Below, in pieces: positions 1 to 9,393 of a stretch of 64,000 bases of DNA. The notes beneath the pieces are model-generated. The model did not search any database and was not told where the DNA came from. It worked only from the letters and a program-made list of their open reading frames with translations. Each line of letters opens with the position of its first letter. The first letter of the stretch is position 1. The stretch is from Myxococcus landrumus (GTDB taxonomy: Bacteria > Myxococcota > Myxococcia > Myxococcales > Myxococcaceae): contig NZ_CP071091.1 in assembly GCF_017301635.1 (NCBI RefSeq), positions 1,872,001-1,936,000 of the forward strand. Reading direction: 5' to 3'. The translations under genes were made by a program, and so were the position numbers.

Positions 1-3000
1 GCCCGTCCCCAGCTCCGGCGGACCGATGCGCAGGTTGCCGCCGCCGGTGCGGCTGGCGGACATGGAGAACACCGTGCCCCAGCTCACGTCCCCCTTCACG
101 GTGCCCGCGTACTTGGAGTGCACGACCAGGAGGTACCCACGAGGCTGCACGGTCGTCCCAGCCGGCAGGGGCGACGACAAGTAGTTGTCTCCCTTTTCGC
201 TCTTGTACTGGAGCTTCCAGCCGGACAGGTCCAGCACGCGGGAGGTCGGGTTGAACAGCTCGACGAACTCGTCACTCGCGTCGGAGGGCCCCGCGGGCGC
301 CACCTCGCTGATGAGGATGTGGTCCGGCCCCGTGGGCGCGGGCTGCACCTTCAGCTTCGCCGTCACGGACTGCGCACCGAGCGTCGCCACCACGGTGCCC
401 TCGCCCGCGACCTTCGCCGCGACCAGGTCGAACTTCGCCGTCAGCGAGTTGGCCCGCACCACGACCTGCGCCGGCACCGTCGCCAGCTCGGCCGGCTGCA
501 CCGCCAGGCTCACCACCGTGTCCACCGCGGGAGGCACATCCATCGTCACCGTGTAGGCGACCGTAGCGCCCGCGCGCACGTCCGAAGTCTCGGGCGAGAG
601 CATGGCCAGCGCCGAGGGCTCCTCCGCCGCGAGCACCCGCACCGTGGCATCCAGCGACACACCCGCCAGCGTGGCCGTCAGGGTCGCCTTCTCCTGGCCC
701 GGCTCATGCGTCGCGGCCGTGTTCAGGATGACGACGGCGGACCGCGCACCCGAGGGAATCACCACCTGATTGTCCACCACGGAGACCGCCGGGTTGGACG
801 ACGTCACCGACACCACCATGTCCTGCGGCGCCGGAGCCCCCAGCGTCACCGTCAACGGCTCCGGGAACGTGGGGCCGTTGACGCCCGCGCGCACGAACAC
901 GCCCGTGGGCGACAGGGAGACCAGCGTCGCTTCACCCGAGCCCTCCACCAGGTCGTTCGCGGAGCGCGGCTCGATCTTCGAGTGGTCATTGCGCAGCTCC
1001 AACACACCCGTGATGGACGCGAACTGCGTGCCCTTCGCGGGGATGGCGAACGTGTGCAGGTAGTCGTTGATGCGCAGCGAGCCGGTCACCTCGAACTCCC
1101 CCGTCGGCGCCTTGTCGCCACCGCCCGGAGGAGGCGCGATGTCGGTCACTTCCACCTTCGTCACCCGCACCAGCACGCCTTCCAGCGCACGCGCACGCGA
1201 GCCACCGGTGGTCGCCTCCGCGGGCGTCACGAGCTGCGGAGCCACGGGCGTCGCCGCCGGGCCCCGCACCGTGACGGTGGAGGCCTCGAGCTGCACCTGT
1301 CCGAAGTAGTGCGTCACCGTCGCGCTGACATCCACGCGAGCCCCCACCACCACGGTGCTGGCGGGCGCGGCCTTCGTGAAGACGAAGCCGCCGGAGTAGT
1401 CCACGCCACGGAAGCCCTGCTCGGACGGATGCACCTGCGCGAAGAAGCCCGTGGGGCCCACGCCCGTGACGGTGAGGCCGGTCAGCGCCACGTTCTGCCC
1501 CACCCAGGCGGAACCGCCGCCCGGCGCCGGCTGCTTCACGTCGTAGATGGACACCGGGCAGGCCATGTCGCCAGGGTTGGCCGTCGCGCAGAGGTCGCAC
1601 ACATCACCGCGCCCATCGCCATCCGCGTCCGCCTGGTCCGGGTTGGCCGTGGTGGGGCAGTTGTCCACCGCGTTGATGATGCCGTCGCCGTCCGCGTCGT
1701 TCGGGTTGGGGCGGCTGCACTCCGTGGTGCCCGCTGCGAACGGGCACACGTCACACGCATCACCCAGGCCGTCGCCGTCCTGGTCCGGCTGCTTGCCCTG
1801 GTCCAGCGGACGGATGGGATTGAACACGGCCGGGCAGTTGTCCTGCGCGTCCGGGATGCCGTCGCCGTCCGCGTCCTGCGCCGCGGGGCCGCTGGCGTAG
1901 AGCGTGGAGCCCGACACGGAGGCCGGGAAGCGCGCGTTGGTGGAGGCACGGACGGGCTCGCAGGTCGGCTCGTTCGTCGGAGCCTGGCAGGAGAACAGCG
2001 GATAGGCGCCGTTGTTGGCCGCGCTCAGCGCGGAGAGCGACATGCCAATCTCCGACTGGAGGCACACCGCGCGCTCCGAGCCGCACACGTCCAGCGTGTC
2101 GCACTGCGTGCCTCCCAGCGCGGAGATGAGCGCCGAGTCACCGTAGAGCGCCTTGCCGCCGCGCATCGTCAACACCACGTCCGCGGCCTCGGCCATGATG
2201 ACGGCCCGGTGCGGAGAGGCCGCGTGCCCGTTGAGGCGGAAGATGGCCACGTCCGCCACCTTGCCCTGGGCCAGCGCGCCCGCGCGCGAAGCCTGGAACG
2301 CGTGCGCCGCGTTGGCCGTCACCATCGCCCACGTCTCCGCGTCGCTCAGGGCCTTGTTGAAGCGCGTCGCGTTCAGCGAGTCCGCGCACCGCAGCTCGCG
2401 CAGGATGTTCATGGAGCCGGAGAGCAGCCAGTCGGTGCCCAGCGCCACGTTGACGCCCAGGGACTTGTAGAGCGGCACGGCGGCGGTGTCGCCATAGAGC
2501 GACACGTTGGAGCGCGGCGACCAGATGAGGCTGGTGCCCGTGCCCGCCATCTTCTGGATGTCCTCGGCGCGCAGGCCGATGCCGTGGATGACCGCCGTGC
2601 GCGCGCTCAGGATGTCCTTGCCACCCGACTGCTGGCCGGACAGGCACAGGAACTCGTTGCGGGCGGAGGTCTCGATGCCCTCGGCGATGTGCGGCAGGTA
2701 GGCCGACAGGGCCGGGATGACCGACGGCGAGTCGATGCGCTCATAACCACAGCCGCTCGTCAGCTCGCGCCCGCTGTCGCCATCGCCCAGCGGGAAGGTC
2801 TGGTACTCCGCGCCGGAGCCCGCGCCCAGGCCCTCCTGGTTGCTGCCCGTGTCCGAGGAGTTGGGTGCATCCAGGTTGCGCAGCAGGCCCTTCATGCCAC
2901 CCGAGCCCGCCACGGACGTGGTGCCCGACATGAGCTGCCGCAGCTCACCCCAGCGGATGCCATCCGCGCCCACCGGCTTGCCCTGGTTGACGCGCGTGTG

Positions 3001-3561
3001 CTGGTTGTTGCCCTTGCGCCAGTCGTGGCGGTGCTCGTAGCGCTCGTCCGCGTTGGAGGCCGCGACATAGGGCGGCGTCTGGAACGTGATGTGGTCATGC
3101 GAGTTGATGAGGCCCGGCGACACCACCGCCTGAGGGCACGTCACGCGCGTGGCCGAGGAAGCCCCCGGCGACTTCGCGCAATCACAGCCGACACACTGGA
3201 TGGTGCCCGCGCCATCCACGAGCATCTGCCCGCCCTTGTAGACCTTGTCGGGCGCCAGGATGATGCCGGTGAACAGCCGGGCCGCATCGCCCGACTCCAC
3301 CGTGCAGGAGCCCGTCGGCGGCGGAGCCAGGTCCGCCGCGGGGCACATCACGACCGTCTCACTTGGACCCGGGTCGGTACCGCCATCCGGTCCCGGGTGG
3401 CCACCGTCCGGCTCGCCCGGCCCGCCATCCGGCTCACCGGTGCCTCCATCGGGCTCACAACAGACAGGATCCTTCTTGGGGGGGTCATCATCGCCGCAGG
3501 CAGACGTGACAAGAAGTAGCGCCGTGAGCGGCGCCAACAGGGCACGGAAAGACCAAGACAT
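1..3561 (-). CDS. Composite lipoprotein: amidohydrolase + TSP3 repeats + lamin-tail domain (partial)
   Basis: Reads from an ATG at 3561 and stays open to the left edge, so the C-terminus is missing; 1187 codons are present. The N-terminus is a lipoprotein signal (hydrophobic stretch ending LVTSAC, then CGDDD), followed by a low-complexity Gly/Asp/Pro linker. Residues about 90-480 form an amidohydrolase-type fold: metal-binding SHDH at 154-157, a later HG at the VIHGIGL segment, and a GTDW aspartate near 377. About 558-658 are thrombospondin type-3 calcium repeats (DADGDGIPDAQDNCP style). Beta-sandwich stretches follow, and about 1080-1160 resemble a lamin-tail domain (ISEVAPAG, EFVELFNPT, DLSGWKL). 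Inferred: a surface-exposed, outer-membrane-anchored hydrolase; substrate unknown. It is divergent from the multicopper oxidase operon. Domain calls are by eye; the amidohydrolase and TSP3 parts are the most secure. Confidence 0.85.
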   Translation of the reverse strand, partial: MSWSFRALLAPLTALLLVTSACGDDDPPKKDPVCCEPDGGTGEPDGGPGEPDGGHPGPDGGTDPGPSETVVMCPAADLAPPPTGSCTVESGDAARLFTGIILAPDKVYKGGQMLVDGAGTIQCVGCDCAKSPGASSATRVTCPQAVVSPGLINSHDHITFQTPPYVAASNADERYEHRHDWRKGNNQHTRVNQGKPVGADGIRWGELRQLMSGTTSVAGSGGMKGLLRNLDAPNSSDTGSNQEGLGAGSGAEYQTFPLGDGDSGRELTSGCGYERIDSPSVIPALSAYLPHIAEGIETSARNEFLCLSGQQSGGKDILSARTAVIHGIGLRAEDIQKMAGTGTSLIWSPRSNVSLYGDTAAVPLYKSLGVNVALGTDWLLSGSMNILRELRCADSLNATRFNKALSDAETWAMVTANAAHAFQASRAGALAQGKVADVAIFRLNGHAASPHRAVIMAEAADVVLTMRGGKALYGDSALISALGGTQCDTLDVCGSERAVCLQSEIGMSLSALSAANNGAYPLFSCQAPTNEPTCEPVRASTNARFPASVSGSTLYASGPAAQDADGDGIPDAQDNCPAVFNPIRPLDQGKQPDQDGDGLGDACDVCPFAAGTTECSRPNPNDADGDGIINAVDNCPTTANPDQADADGDGRGDVCDLCATANPGDMACPVSIYDVKQPAPGGGSAWVGQNVALTGLTVTGVGPTGFFAQVHPSEQGFRGVDYSGGFVFTKAAPASTVVVGARVDVSATVTHYFGQVQLEASTVTVRGPAATPVAPQLVTPAEATTGGSRARALEGVLVRVTKVEVTDIAPPPGGGDKAPTGEFEVTGSLRINDYLHTFAIPAKGTQFASITGVLELRNDHSKIEPRSANDLVEGSGEATLVSLSPTGVFVRAGVNGPTFPEPLTVTLGAPAPQDMVVSVTSSNPAVSVVDNQVVIPSGARSAVVILNTAATHEPGQEKATLTATLAGVSLDATVRVLAAEEPSALAMLSPETSDVRAGATVAYTVTMDVPPAVDTVVSLAVQPAELATVPAQVVVRANSLTAKFDLVAAKVAGEGTVVATLGAQSVTAKLKVQPAPTGPDHILISEVAPAGPSDASDEFVELFNPTSRVLDLSGWKLQYKSEKGDNYLSSPLPAGTTVQPRGYLLVVHSKYAGTVKGDVSWGTVFSMSASRTGGGNLRIGPPELGTG

Positions 3562-3974
3562 GTAGGGGATGCTCCAAACACCAGGTGACTTCCGGGGGGG
3601 CCTCAAGCCTACAAGCCGTTCTGCATTGTTCGAAGGAGTAATATTTCAACAATACAGTAGCAAATTGCCACACAGGGGTGCGTTTTGCCTCGGTGCCAAT
3701 CAAGTAAATCCAAGGAATTCCATGACATGAGGGCGCGGCCCGCTCCCATGGGTTCCTTTGAAAATTCTCAGACAACCTCGCCAGCCCCGCAGGAAGGTTC
3801 GCGAGTCCGGGCGCTTACGCGGAGTGTTTACTTTCACGCGGCGCACCCCATAGTGAGACACCCGAGACACAGACTCCATGTCTGTGTTTCGTGAGAAGTC
3901 TCTCAGAAACACACAAGTCAAAGTTGGCAGATTAATCAGGGAATCGCTCTCGCAGGAGCGGTACAGGGGGAAGT
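3562..3974. other. 413-bp divergent intergenic region
   Basis: Separates the amidohydrolase lipoprotein (leftward) from the multicopper oxidase operon (rightward). The part at about 3620-3720 is clearly more AT-rich than the surroundings and is where promoters for the leftward gene would be expected, but no convincing -35/-10 pair was found. The right half (3855-3913) holds two direct GAGACAC copies and two overlapping inverted repeats, annotated separately. No short gene was seen. Confidence 0.7.
3864..3913 (+). promoter_or_regulatory. Two overlapping, mutually exclusive inverted repeats upstream of the oxidase operon
   Basis: Hairpin A: GAGACACAGAC (3864-3874), a 5-nt loop, then GTCTGTGTTTC (3880-3890), 11 pairs including one G-U. 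Hairpin B: TGTGTTTC-g-TGAGA (3883-3896), a 4-nt loop AGTC, then TCTCAGAAACACA (3901-3913), 13 pairs with a single bulged G. The segment 3883-3890 belongs to both, so only one can form at a time. The structure ends about 60 nt before the GTG start of the oxidase. This is the layout of a leader switch or a double operator; no U-tract follows hairpin B, so it is not a simple terminator. Function is inferred. Confidence 0.5.
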
Positions 3975-6900
3975 GTGTCTTCAACCAAGAAACGACCTGC
4001 ACCGGGGGCATCACCGCCCACCGGGGGCCGAGTCGCGCCCAGGTTCGGGCGCTCCATCCTGGCGGCCGTGGTGGCCGCCGGCCTTTCCTGTCAGCAAGAC
4101 AGCACCACCGCCTCCACCGAGGCCCCCTCGGGGACGGAGCCCATGGCGCCCGTCCACACGGAGAAGGTGATCTCCGAGCCCCGGAGCTTCGCCGCGCCAG
4201 CCTGCGCACGGACCATCCACGCGGACGTCGTGGCCCTGGACCAGGTCTACACCTACAACCGCCTGGGCTCCTTCAATCCCACGGGGATGGTCTACGCCCT
4301 CATGGAGGACGTGGAGGCCATCACCCCGCGGACGCGCATGGGGCCGGGCAACGTGCGGCTCAAGAAGGACAAGCGCCCTCGCCCGCTCACGCTGCGCGCC
4401 AACGTGGGCGACTGCCTCCACGTGAACTTCACCAACTGGCTGGCGCCGACGCGCGCGGCGATTCCCAGCCCCAGCGAGTCCCAGCCAGGCTCCCTCACGG
4501 GAAGCAGCTCCTCGCTCAACACCTTCCTGCGCAAGCTGCTGCCCTTGTGGGTGTGGACGCCCACGTATGACCGGGTCCTCTCGTTCATCAACCAGAAGCC
4601 CTCGGGGGGCCGCTGGTTCATGTCGGGCGAGGAGAAGGAGGCGGAGAACGACCACCGCGACAACTCCCCCGCCACGCGCCACGCCTCGCTCCACATCCAG
4701 GGCTTGCAGTACCGGAACATCCTCGCGGATGGCGCCAACGTCGGGAACAACCCCAGCAGCCTGGTGCCCTCGGGAGGAACCATCGACTACGAGTGGTACG
4801 CCGACCACGAGGGTGTCTTCTTCTTCCACAGCATGGGCGCCTCGTTCGGCGGCCAGGGCGACGGCGGCTCCACCGCGCAGGGCCTCTTCGGCGCCGTCAA
4901 CGTCGAGCCCGCGGGCAGCACCTGGTACCGCTCCAAGGTGAGCGGCACGGTGCTCAAAACGGTCACCACCGGCACCAACCCGGATGGCACGCCGCTCATC
5001 GACTACAGCATGGCGGACGACAAGGGGCGGCCGTACCTGGCCATCCTGGACTCGACCTTCAAGATCCGCCACGGCGACCTGGAGGCCATCATCACCGGCT
5101 ACAAGCAGACGGTGATGGGCACGAGCACGTCCATCGACCAGGGACACTTCCGCGAGCTCACCGCCATCTACCACGATGAAATCAAGGCGGTTCAGGCCTT
5201 CGACGAGCTCGAATGGAACCCGACCTTCCACAGTGTCCGTGATGGCTTCGGCATCAACTACGGCGTGGCGGGACTGGGCGCGGAGCTCATCGCGAACCGC
5301 GCGCACATCGGCCCGACCAAGGCGTGCGTGAACTGCGAATACGAGGAGTTCTTCCTCGAGTCGTGGGCCAACGGCGACCCGGCGATGAACGTGGAGCAGG
5401 ACGGGCTGGGCAAGCCCGTGGCCGCGCTCTATCCGGAGGACCCGTCCAACGTGCACCACAGCTACCTGGGCGACCCGGTGCGCATCCGCAACATCCACGC
5501 GGGGCCGGCGGAGACCCACGTCTTCCACCTCCACGCGCACCAGTGGAAGTACTCGCCCAGCGTCGAGGACTCCAACTACCTCGACTCGCAGACCGTCGGC
5601 CCGGGCTCGGCCTTCACCTACGACATCAACTTCGGAGGCTCCGGCAACCGCAACCTCACCGCGGGCGACTCCATCCACCACTGCCACCTGTACCCGCACT
5701 TCGCGCAGGGAATGTGGGCGCTGTGGCGCGTGCATGACGTGTTCGAGGCCGGCACCAAGGACCGCCTGCTCCCCGACCCCGAAATCGCGGACGGCACCCC
5801 CAACCCCGCCGTCATCCCCATCCCCCAACGGGCCATGCCGCCCATGCCCACGTACGCGGACGCGGTGGTGATGACGCCCTCGGGCCCCATGACACGGCCC
5901 GCGTTCCCAGGGTTCCCCTTCTACATCCCCGGCATGACGGGACGCCGCGCGCCGCAGCCGCCGCTCGACCTGGAGTTCGACGGTGGCCTGCCTCGCCACA
6001 TCGTCACCAACGCGGTGGGACCGGTGACCTACGGGCTCTCCGGGCGCTTCGACGTGGACCCGACGGCGCTCAACATCAAGCTGCTGCCGCACGATGGGAC
6101 GCCCATGGAGAAGAAGGCCATGGCCTTCCACGCGGGCGACTTCCCCAGCACCCTCGGAGCCACGGCGCCCACCATCGTCCCGCTCCACAACGACCCCACC
6201 TTCGGCGAGGTCGTGAAGTACTACCCCGCGTACACGCCCCTGGGCTCCACGGGGAAGTTCCTGGTCAACGGCCGCAAGCCCGTGCCGGGAGCGCCCTTCG
6301 CGGACCCGTGTCCAGCGCGCACCAGCCAGCGCAACTACCGCGCCGCCTATCTGCAGATCGCCATGCAGCGGGTCAACCGCGCGGGATGGCATGACCCGCA
6401 GGCCCGGTTGATGGTGCTCAACGAGGACGTGGAGGCGACGCAGGACGCCCGGCGGCCTCCCGAGCCCTTCTTCTTCCGCGCCGAGTCGGGCGAGTGCATC
6501 AACTTCTACGCCACCAACCTCATCCCCGCGCACCTGGCCCCGGATGACTTCCAGATCTACACGCCCACCGACGTCATCGGTCAGCACATCCACCTGGTGA
6601 AGTTCGACGTGATGGCGTCCGACGGCGCCGGCAACGGCTGGAACTACGAGGACGGCACGCTGTCCGCGGACACGGTGGCGGAGCGCATCCACCTGGCCAA
6701 CAAGGCCGGAGGTGCGTTCGCGGCGGACGGCAACGTCAGCGAGTCGGGCCCTCGGGTGCCGCTGACCGCGCCCGCATCACACCCCCGCATCCGCCGCGCG
6801 CCCGGCACCGCGCAGACCACCGTGCAGCGGTGGTGGGCGGACCCGCTCATCAGCAAGGCGGGCAAGGACCACTCGCTGGAGACCGTCTTCACCCACGACC

Positions 6901-9311
6901 ACTTCGGCCCGTCGTCACATCAGCAACACGGTTTCTACGGCGCGCTGATTGTCGAGCCCCGAGGCTCCAAGTGGAGGGACCCTCGCACGGGCATCTACTT
7001 CGGCTCACGCGTGGCGGACGGAGGTCCGACGAGCTGGCGCGCGGACGTCATCACCGCGAACCCCGCCAACAGCTTCCGCGAGTTCGCGCTCGCGTTCGCG
7101 GACTACGTGCCCCTCTATGACGAGTGTGGGCAGCCGGTGAACCCACCCAACTACAAGGAGACGCATCTCCCCTACGCGGTGGACTTCGAGTCGGTGCCCA
7201 TGCCGGAGGCCATCAGCGCGGCGGACCCGGGCGGCATGACGGTCAACTACCACAACGAGCCCATCCCCCATCGCATCTCCAGCCGGGTGAGCTGCAAGAA
7301 CCGCGTGCACCGCGTGGGGCCCCGCGGCGAGATGGCCAACGTGTTCCGCTCGGACATCCACGGCGACCCGTACACGCCGCTGATGACGGGCTACCAGGGC
7401 GACAACATCCGCATCCGCCTCATCCAGGGCTCACAGGAGGAGCAGCACTCCTTCACCTTGCACGGCAACAAGTGGCTCAAGGAGTTTCATGACCCGGACA
7501 GCGGCTACTACAACGCCCAGGCCATCGGCATCTCCGAGCACTTCGAGTTCAACCTGACCAGCGGCCTGCCTCAAATCATCGGTCCGTACGAGACGGCGGA
7601 CTACATGTACATGAGCGCGTCCAACGGCGACCTGTGGAATGGCGCGTGGGGCATCCTCCGGACGTACAAGGACCGGCAGCGCGGGCTGCGCTCGTTGGCG
7701 GACGTGGCGCTGCTCGCCGCGGACGAGAACCCCAAGCTGGAGGCCGTGCTCTCGCAGGGCGCCGTCGCGGGAGAGCCCCAGGCCTATCCCCCGCTCCAGC
7801 TCCTCGACCTGCCCGAGGAGGCGGGCCTCGAGGTGTTGGACCCGGAGAAGGAACGCGACACCGTCCAGGACTCGTACGAGGTGGATGAGACGGGCCAGAA
7901 GGTGAAGGCGCGCACCGTCGACCACGTCATGGCGGACCGCGACGGGATGATGCGCATCGACAAGGAGATGGTGCTCAAGTACGAGGCGCTCGAGTGGTTC
8001 GGCACCAAGCCCGTCAAGACGGACTCGTGCCCCGTGGGCTCACCGGTGCGGCTGTACCGGGTCTCCGCCATCGACGCGAAGAACTGGTTGCCCGGCAAGC
8101 GGCTCGTCTACAACGAGACCCACGACATCTACGACCCGGACGCCATCATCTTCGCGCAGGACGCGCACCTGGCCGCGCTGAAGGCCGGCACGCGCAGACC
8201 GGAGCCCCTCATCCTCCGCGCCCGCGCGGGTGAATGCGTGCAGGTCATCCTGACCAACCGGCTGCCGACCCTCCCGATGTCGAAGTCGGATGTCTGGGCG
8301 CACCACTCCGCCATCACTCCGTACTTCAACGTCAACCAGGTGCGGATGTCGAACCACGTGTCGCTGCATCCGCAGCTCGTCAGCTACGACGTGAACGTGG
8401 ACGACGGCGCCAACGTGGGCCTCAACGCCGTGCAGACGGTGCCGCCCGGCAAGTCGCGCACGTACCGATGGTTCGCCGGTGAGTTCAAGAGCTCGCCGTT
8501 CAGGACGCCGCTCCCCTGGGGCCGCAGGACGCCCATGGAGCTGGGCATCGTCAACCTCCGCAACATGGCGGACGTGGTGAACCACGGCATGCACGGCGCC
8601 ATCGGCGCGCTCATCATCGAGCCGCTCGGAGCCATCTGGAGCACCGACTCCGGCACCGAGGCCCAGGCCTACGTCAAGTACCCGGGAGTGGACGGCAAGG
8701 AGGAGACCTTCCGCGAGTTCGTCGCGCTCTTCCAGGACGACCTGGGCCTGCACAGCGGGCGTCCGGAGTTCTGGGACACGGATGGGCTGAACAGCGGCAC
8801 CGCGCTGCGCAACACGGCCGGCATCGACGACTCGCAGGACACCGGACAGAAGGGCTTCAACTACCGCACCGAGCCGCTGTGGGCCCGGCTCGGCGTGCCG
8901 CCCCAGACCAGCCCGGAGGCCGTGAACGACTTCGACCTGCGAGACATCCTCAGCTCCGCGGCGCACGGGGACCCGGCCACGCCGGTGTTCACCGCGCAGG
9001 TCAACGACACGCTGCGCTGGCGGTTCGGCCATCCCTCCGGCCACTCGCGGCAGCACGCCATCTCCATGCATGGCGCGGAGTGGTACCGCAACCCGTGGAT
9101 GCTGGGCAGCCAGTCGCGCGTCATGGGGCCCAATCCCTCCTCGCCCGTCATCTCCACGCAAGGCGGCGCGTCGGTGATGCAGTCGTACACGATGATTCCC
9201 GAGTACGGCGCCGGTGGCGCGTTCAGCGTCCGAGGCGACTACGTCTACCGGGACCACTCCAGCTTCCTGTGGAGCCACGGCGGACTGTGGGGCGTGTACC
9301 GGGTGCAGTAG
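3975..9311 (+). CDS. Giant exported multicopper oxidase (MnxG-like)
   Basis: 1778 residues. The GTG at 3975 follows an AGGGGG ribosome-binding site, and the N-terminus is basic then hydrophobic, ending AAGLSC, a plausible lipoprotein signal. Several cupredoxin-like units are recognisable. A canonical blue-copper site lies at 568-580: HHCH-x3-H-x4-M with C570, H575 and axial M580. Other copper-ligand-like His clusters are H278/H285, HLHAH (518-522), HIH (871-873), HDH with HQQHG (974-985), H1158/H1163, H1537/H1540 and H1690-1699. Only one HCH is present, so probably one complete T1 centre amid repeated domains. Multicopper oxidases of this HDHFGPSSHQQHG type include bacterial Mn(II) oxidases such as MnxG, but this protein is longer. 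First gene of a redox operon with SCO and cytochrome c genes. Likely role: oxidation of a metal or organic substrate outside the inner membrane; the substrate cannot be told from sequence. Confidence 0.88.
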   Translation: MSSTKKRPAPGASPPTGGRVAPRFGRSILAAVVAAGLSCQQDSTTASTEAPSGTEPMAPVHTEKVISEPRSFAAPACARTIHADVVALDQVYTYNRLGSFNPTGMVYALMEDVEAITPRTRMGPGNVRLKKDKRPRPLTLRANVGDCLHVNFTNWLAPTRAAIPSPSESQPGSLTGSSSSLNTFLRKLLPLWVWTPTYDRVLSFINQKPSGGRWFMSGEEKEAENDHRDNSPATRHASLHIQGLQYRNILADGANVGNNPSSLVPSGGTIDYEWYADHEGVFFFHSMGASFGGQGDGGSTAQGLFGAVNVEPAGSTWYRSKVSGTVLKTVTTGTNPDGTPLIDYSMADDKGRPYLAILDSTFKIRHGDLEAIITGYKQTVMGTSTSIDQGHFRELTAIYHDEIKAVQAFDELEWNPTFHSVRDGFGINYGVAGLGAELIANRAHIGPTKACVNCEYEEFFLESWANGDPAMNVEQDGLGKPVAALYPEDPSNVHHSYLGDPVRIRNIHAGPAETHVFHLHAHQWKYSPSVEDSNYLDSQTVGPGSAFTYDINFGGSGNRNLTAGDSIHHCHLYPHFAQGMWALWRVHDVFEAGTKDRLLPDPEIADGTPNPAVIPIPQRAMPPMPTYADAVVMTPSGPMTRPAFPGFPFYIPGMTGRRAPQPPLDLEFDGGLPRHIVTNAVGPVTYGLSGRFDVDPTALNIKLLPHDGTPMEKKAMAFHAGDFPSTLGATAPTIVPLHNDPTFGEVVKYYPAYTPLGSTGKFLVNGRKPVPGAPFADPCPARTSQRNYRAAYLQIAMQRVNRAGWHDPQARLMVLNEDVEATQDARRPPEPFFFRAESGECINFYATNLIPAHLAPDDFQIYTPTDVIGQHIHLVKFDVMASDGAGNGWNYEDGTLSADTVAERIHLANKAGGAFAADGNVSESGPRVPLTAPASHPRIRRAPGTAQTTVQRWWADPLISKAGKDHSLETVFTHDHFGPSSHQQHGFYGALIVEPRGSKWRDPRTGIYFGSRVADGGPTSWRADVITANPANSFREFALAFADYVPLYDECGQPVNPPNYKETHLPYAVDFESVPMPEAISAADPGGMTVNYHNEPIPHRISSRVSCKNRVHRVGPRGEMANVFRSDIHGDPYTPLMTGYQGDNIRIRLIQGSQEEQHSFTLHGNKWLKEFHDPDSGYYNAQAIGISEHFEFNLTSGLPQIIGPYETADYMYMSASNGDLWNGAWGILRTYKDRQRGLRSLADVALLAADENPKLEAVLSQGAVAGEPQAYPPLQLLDLPEEAGLEVLDPEKERDTVQDSYEVDETGQKVKARTVDHVMADRDGMMRIDKEMVLKYEALEWFGTKPVKTDSCPVGSPVRLYRVSAIDAKNWLPGKRLVYNETHDIYDPDAIIFAQDAHLAALKAGTRRPEPLILRARAGECVQVILTNRLPTLPMSKSDVWAHHSAITPYFNVNQVRMSNHVSLHPQLVSYDVNVDDGANVGLNAVQTVPPGKSRTYRWFAGEFKSSPFRTPLPWGRRTPMELGIVNLRNMADVVNHGMHGAIGALIIEPLGAIWSTDSGTEAQAYVKYPGVDGKEETFREFVALFQDDLGLHSGRPEFWDTDGLNSGTALRNTAGIDDSQDTGQKGFNYRTEPLWARLGVPPQTSPEAVNDFDLRDILSSAAHGDPATPVFTAQVNDTLRWRFGHPSGHSRQHAISMHGAEWYRNPWMLGSQSRVMGPNPSSPVISTQGGASVMQSYTMIPEYGAGGAFSVRGDYVYRDHSSFLWSHGGLWGVYRVQ

Positions 9312-9326
9312 CGGCGGCGTAGCACC

Positions 9327-9361
9327 GGGGCGGCGCGACTCACATGAGCCCGCGCCGCCCC
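9327..9361 (+). terminator. Strong hairpin between the oxidase and beta-propeller genes
   Basis: GGGGCGGCGCG (9327-9337) pairs perfectly with CGCGCCGCCCC (9351-9361), 11 pairs. The 13-nt loop can add an inner CTCA/TGAG stem. A pyrimidine-rich run (TTCCCTTCTCTCTCC) follows. It lies 16 nt after the oxidase stop codon and 33 nt before the next start. It could be a partial terminator that lowers downstream expression or a 3'-end stabiliser that uncouples the abundant oxidase from the assembly genes. Confidence 0.6.
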
Positions 9362-9393
9362 TTCCCTTCTCTCTCCAGGAAGCACTTCGCACC

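Noticed and set aside
118..3519. Very long open frame on the plus strand opposite the amidohydrolase
   Set aside because: Arg/His/Gly-rich with no domain motif. The minus strand carries a signal peptide and known domains, so this is a GC-rich shadow frame.
3640..3690. Sigma-54-like TGGC...TGC sequence in the divergent region
   Set aside because: The GG-to-GC spacing is too short for a -24/-12 promoter.
4011..6692. Long minus-strand open frame within the multicopper oxidase
   Set aside because: Composition is Val/Gly/His/Arg-rich antisense type; the plus strand has copper ligands in order.
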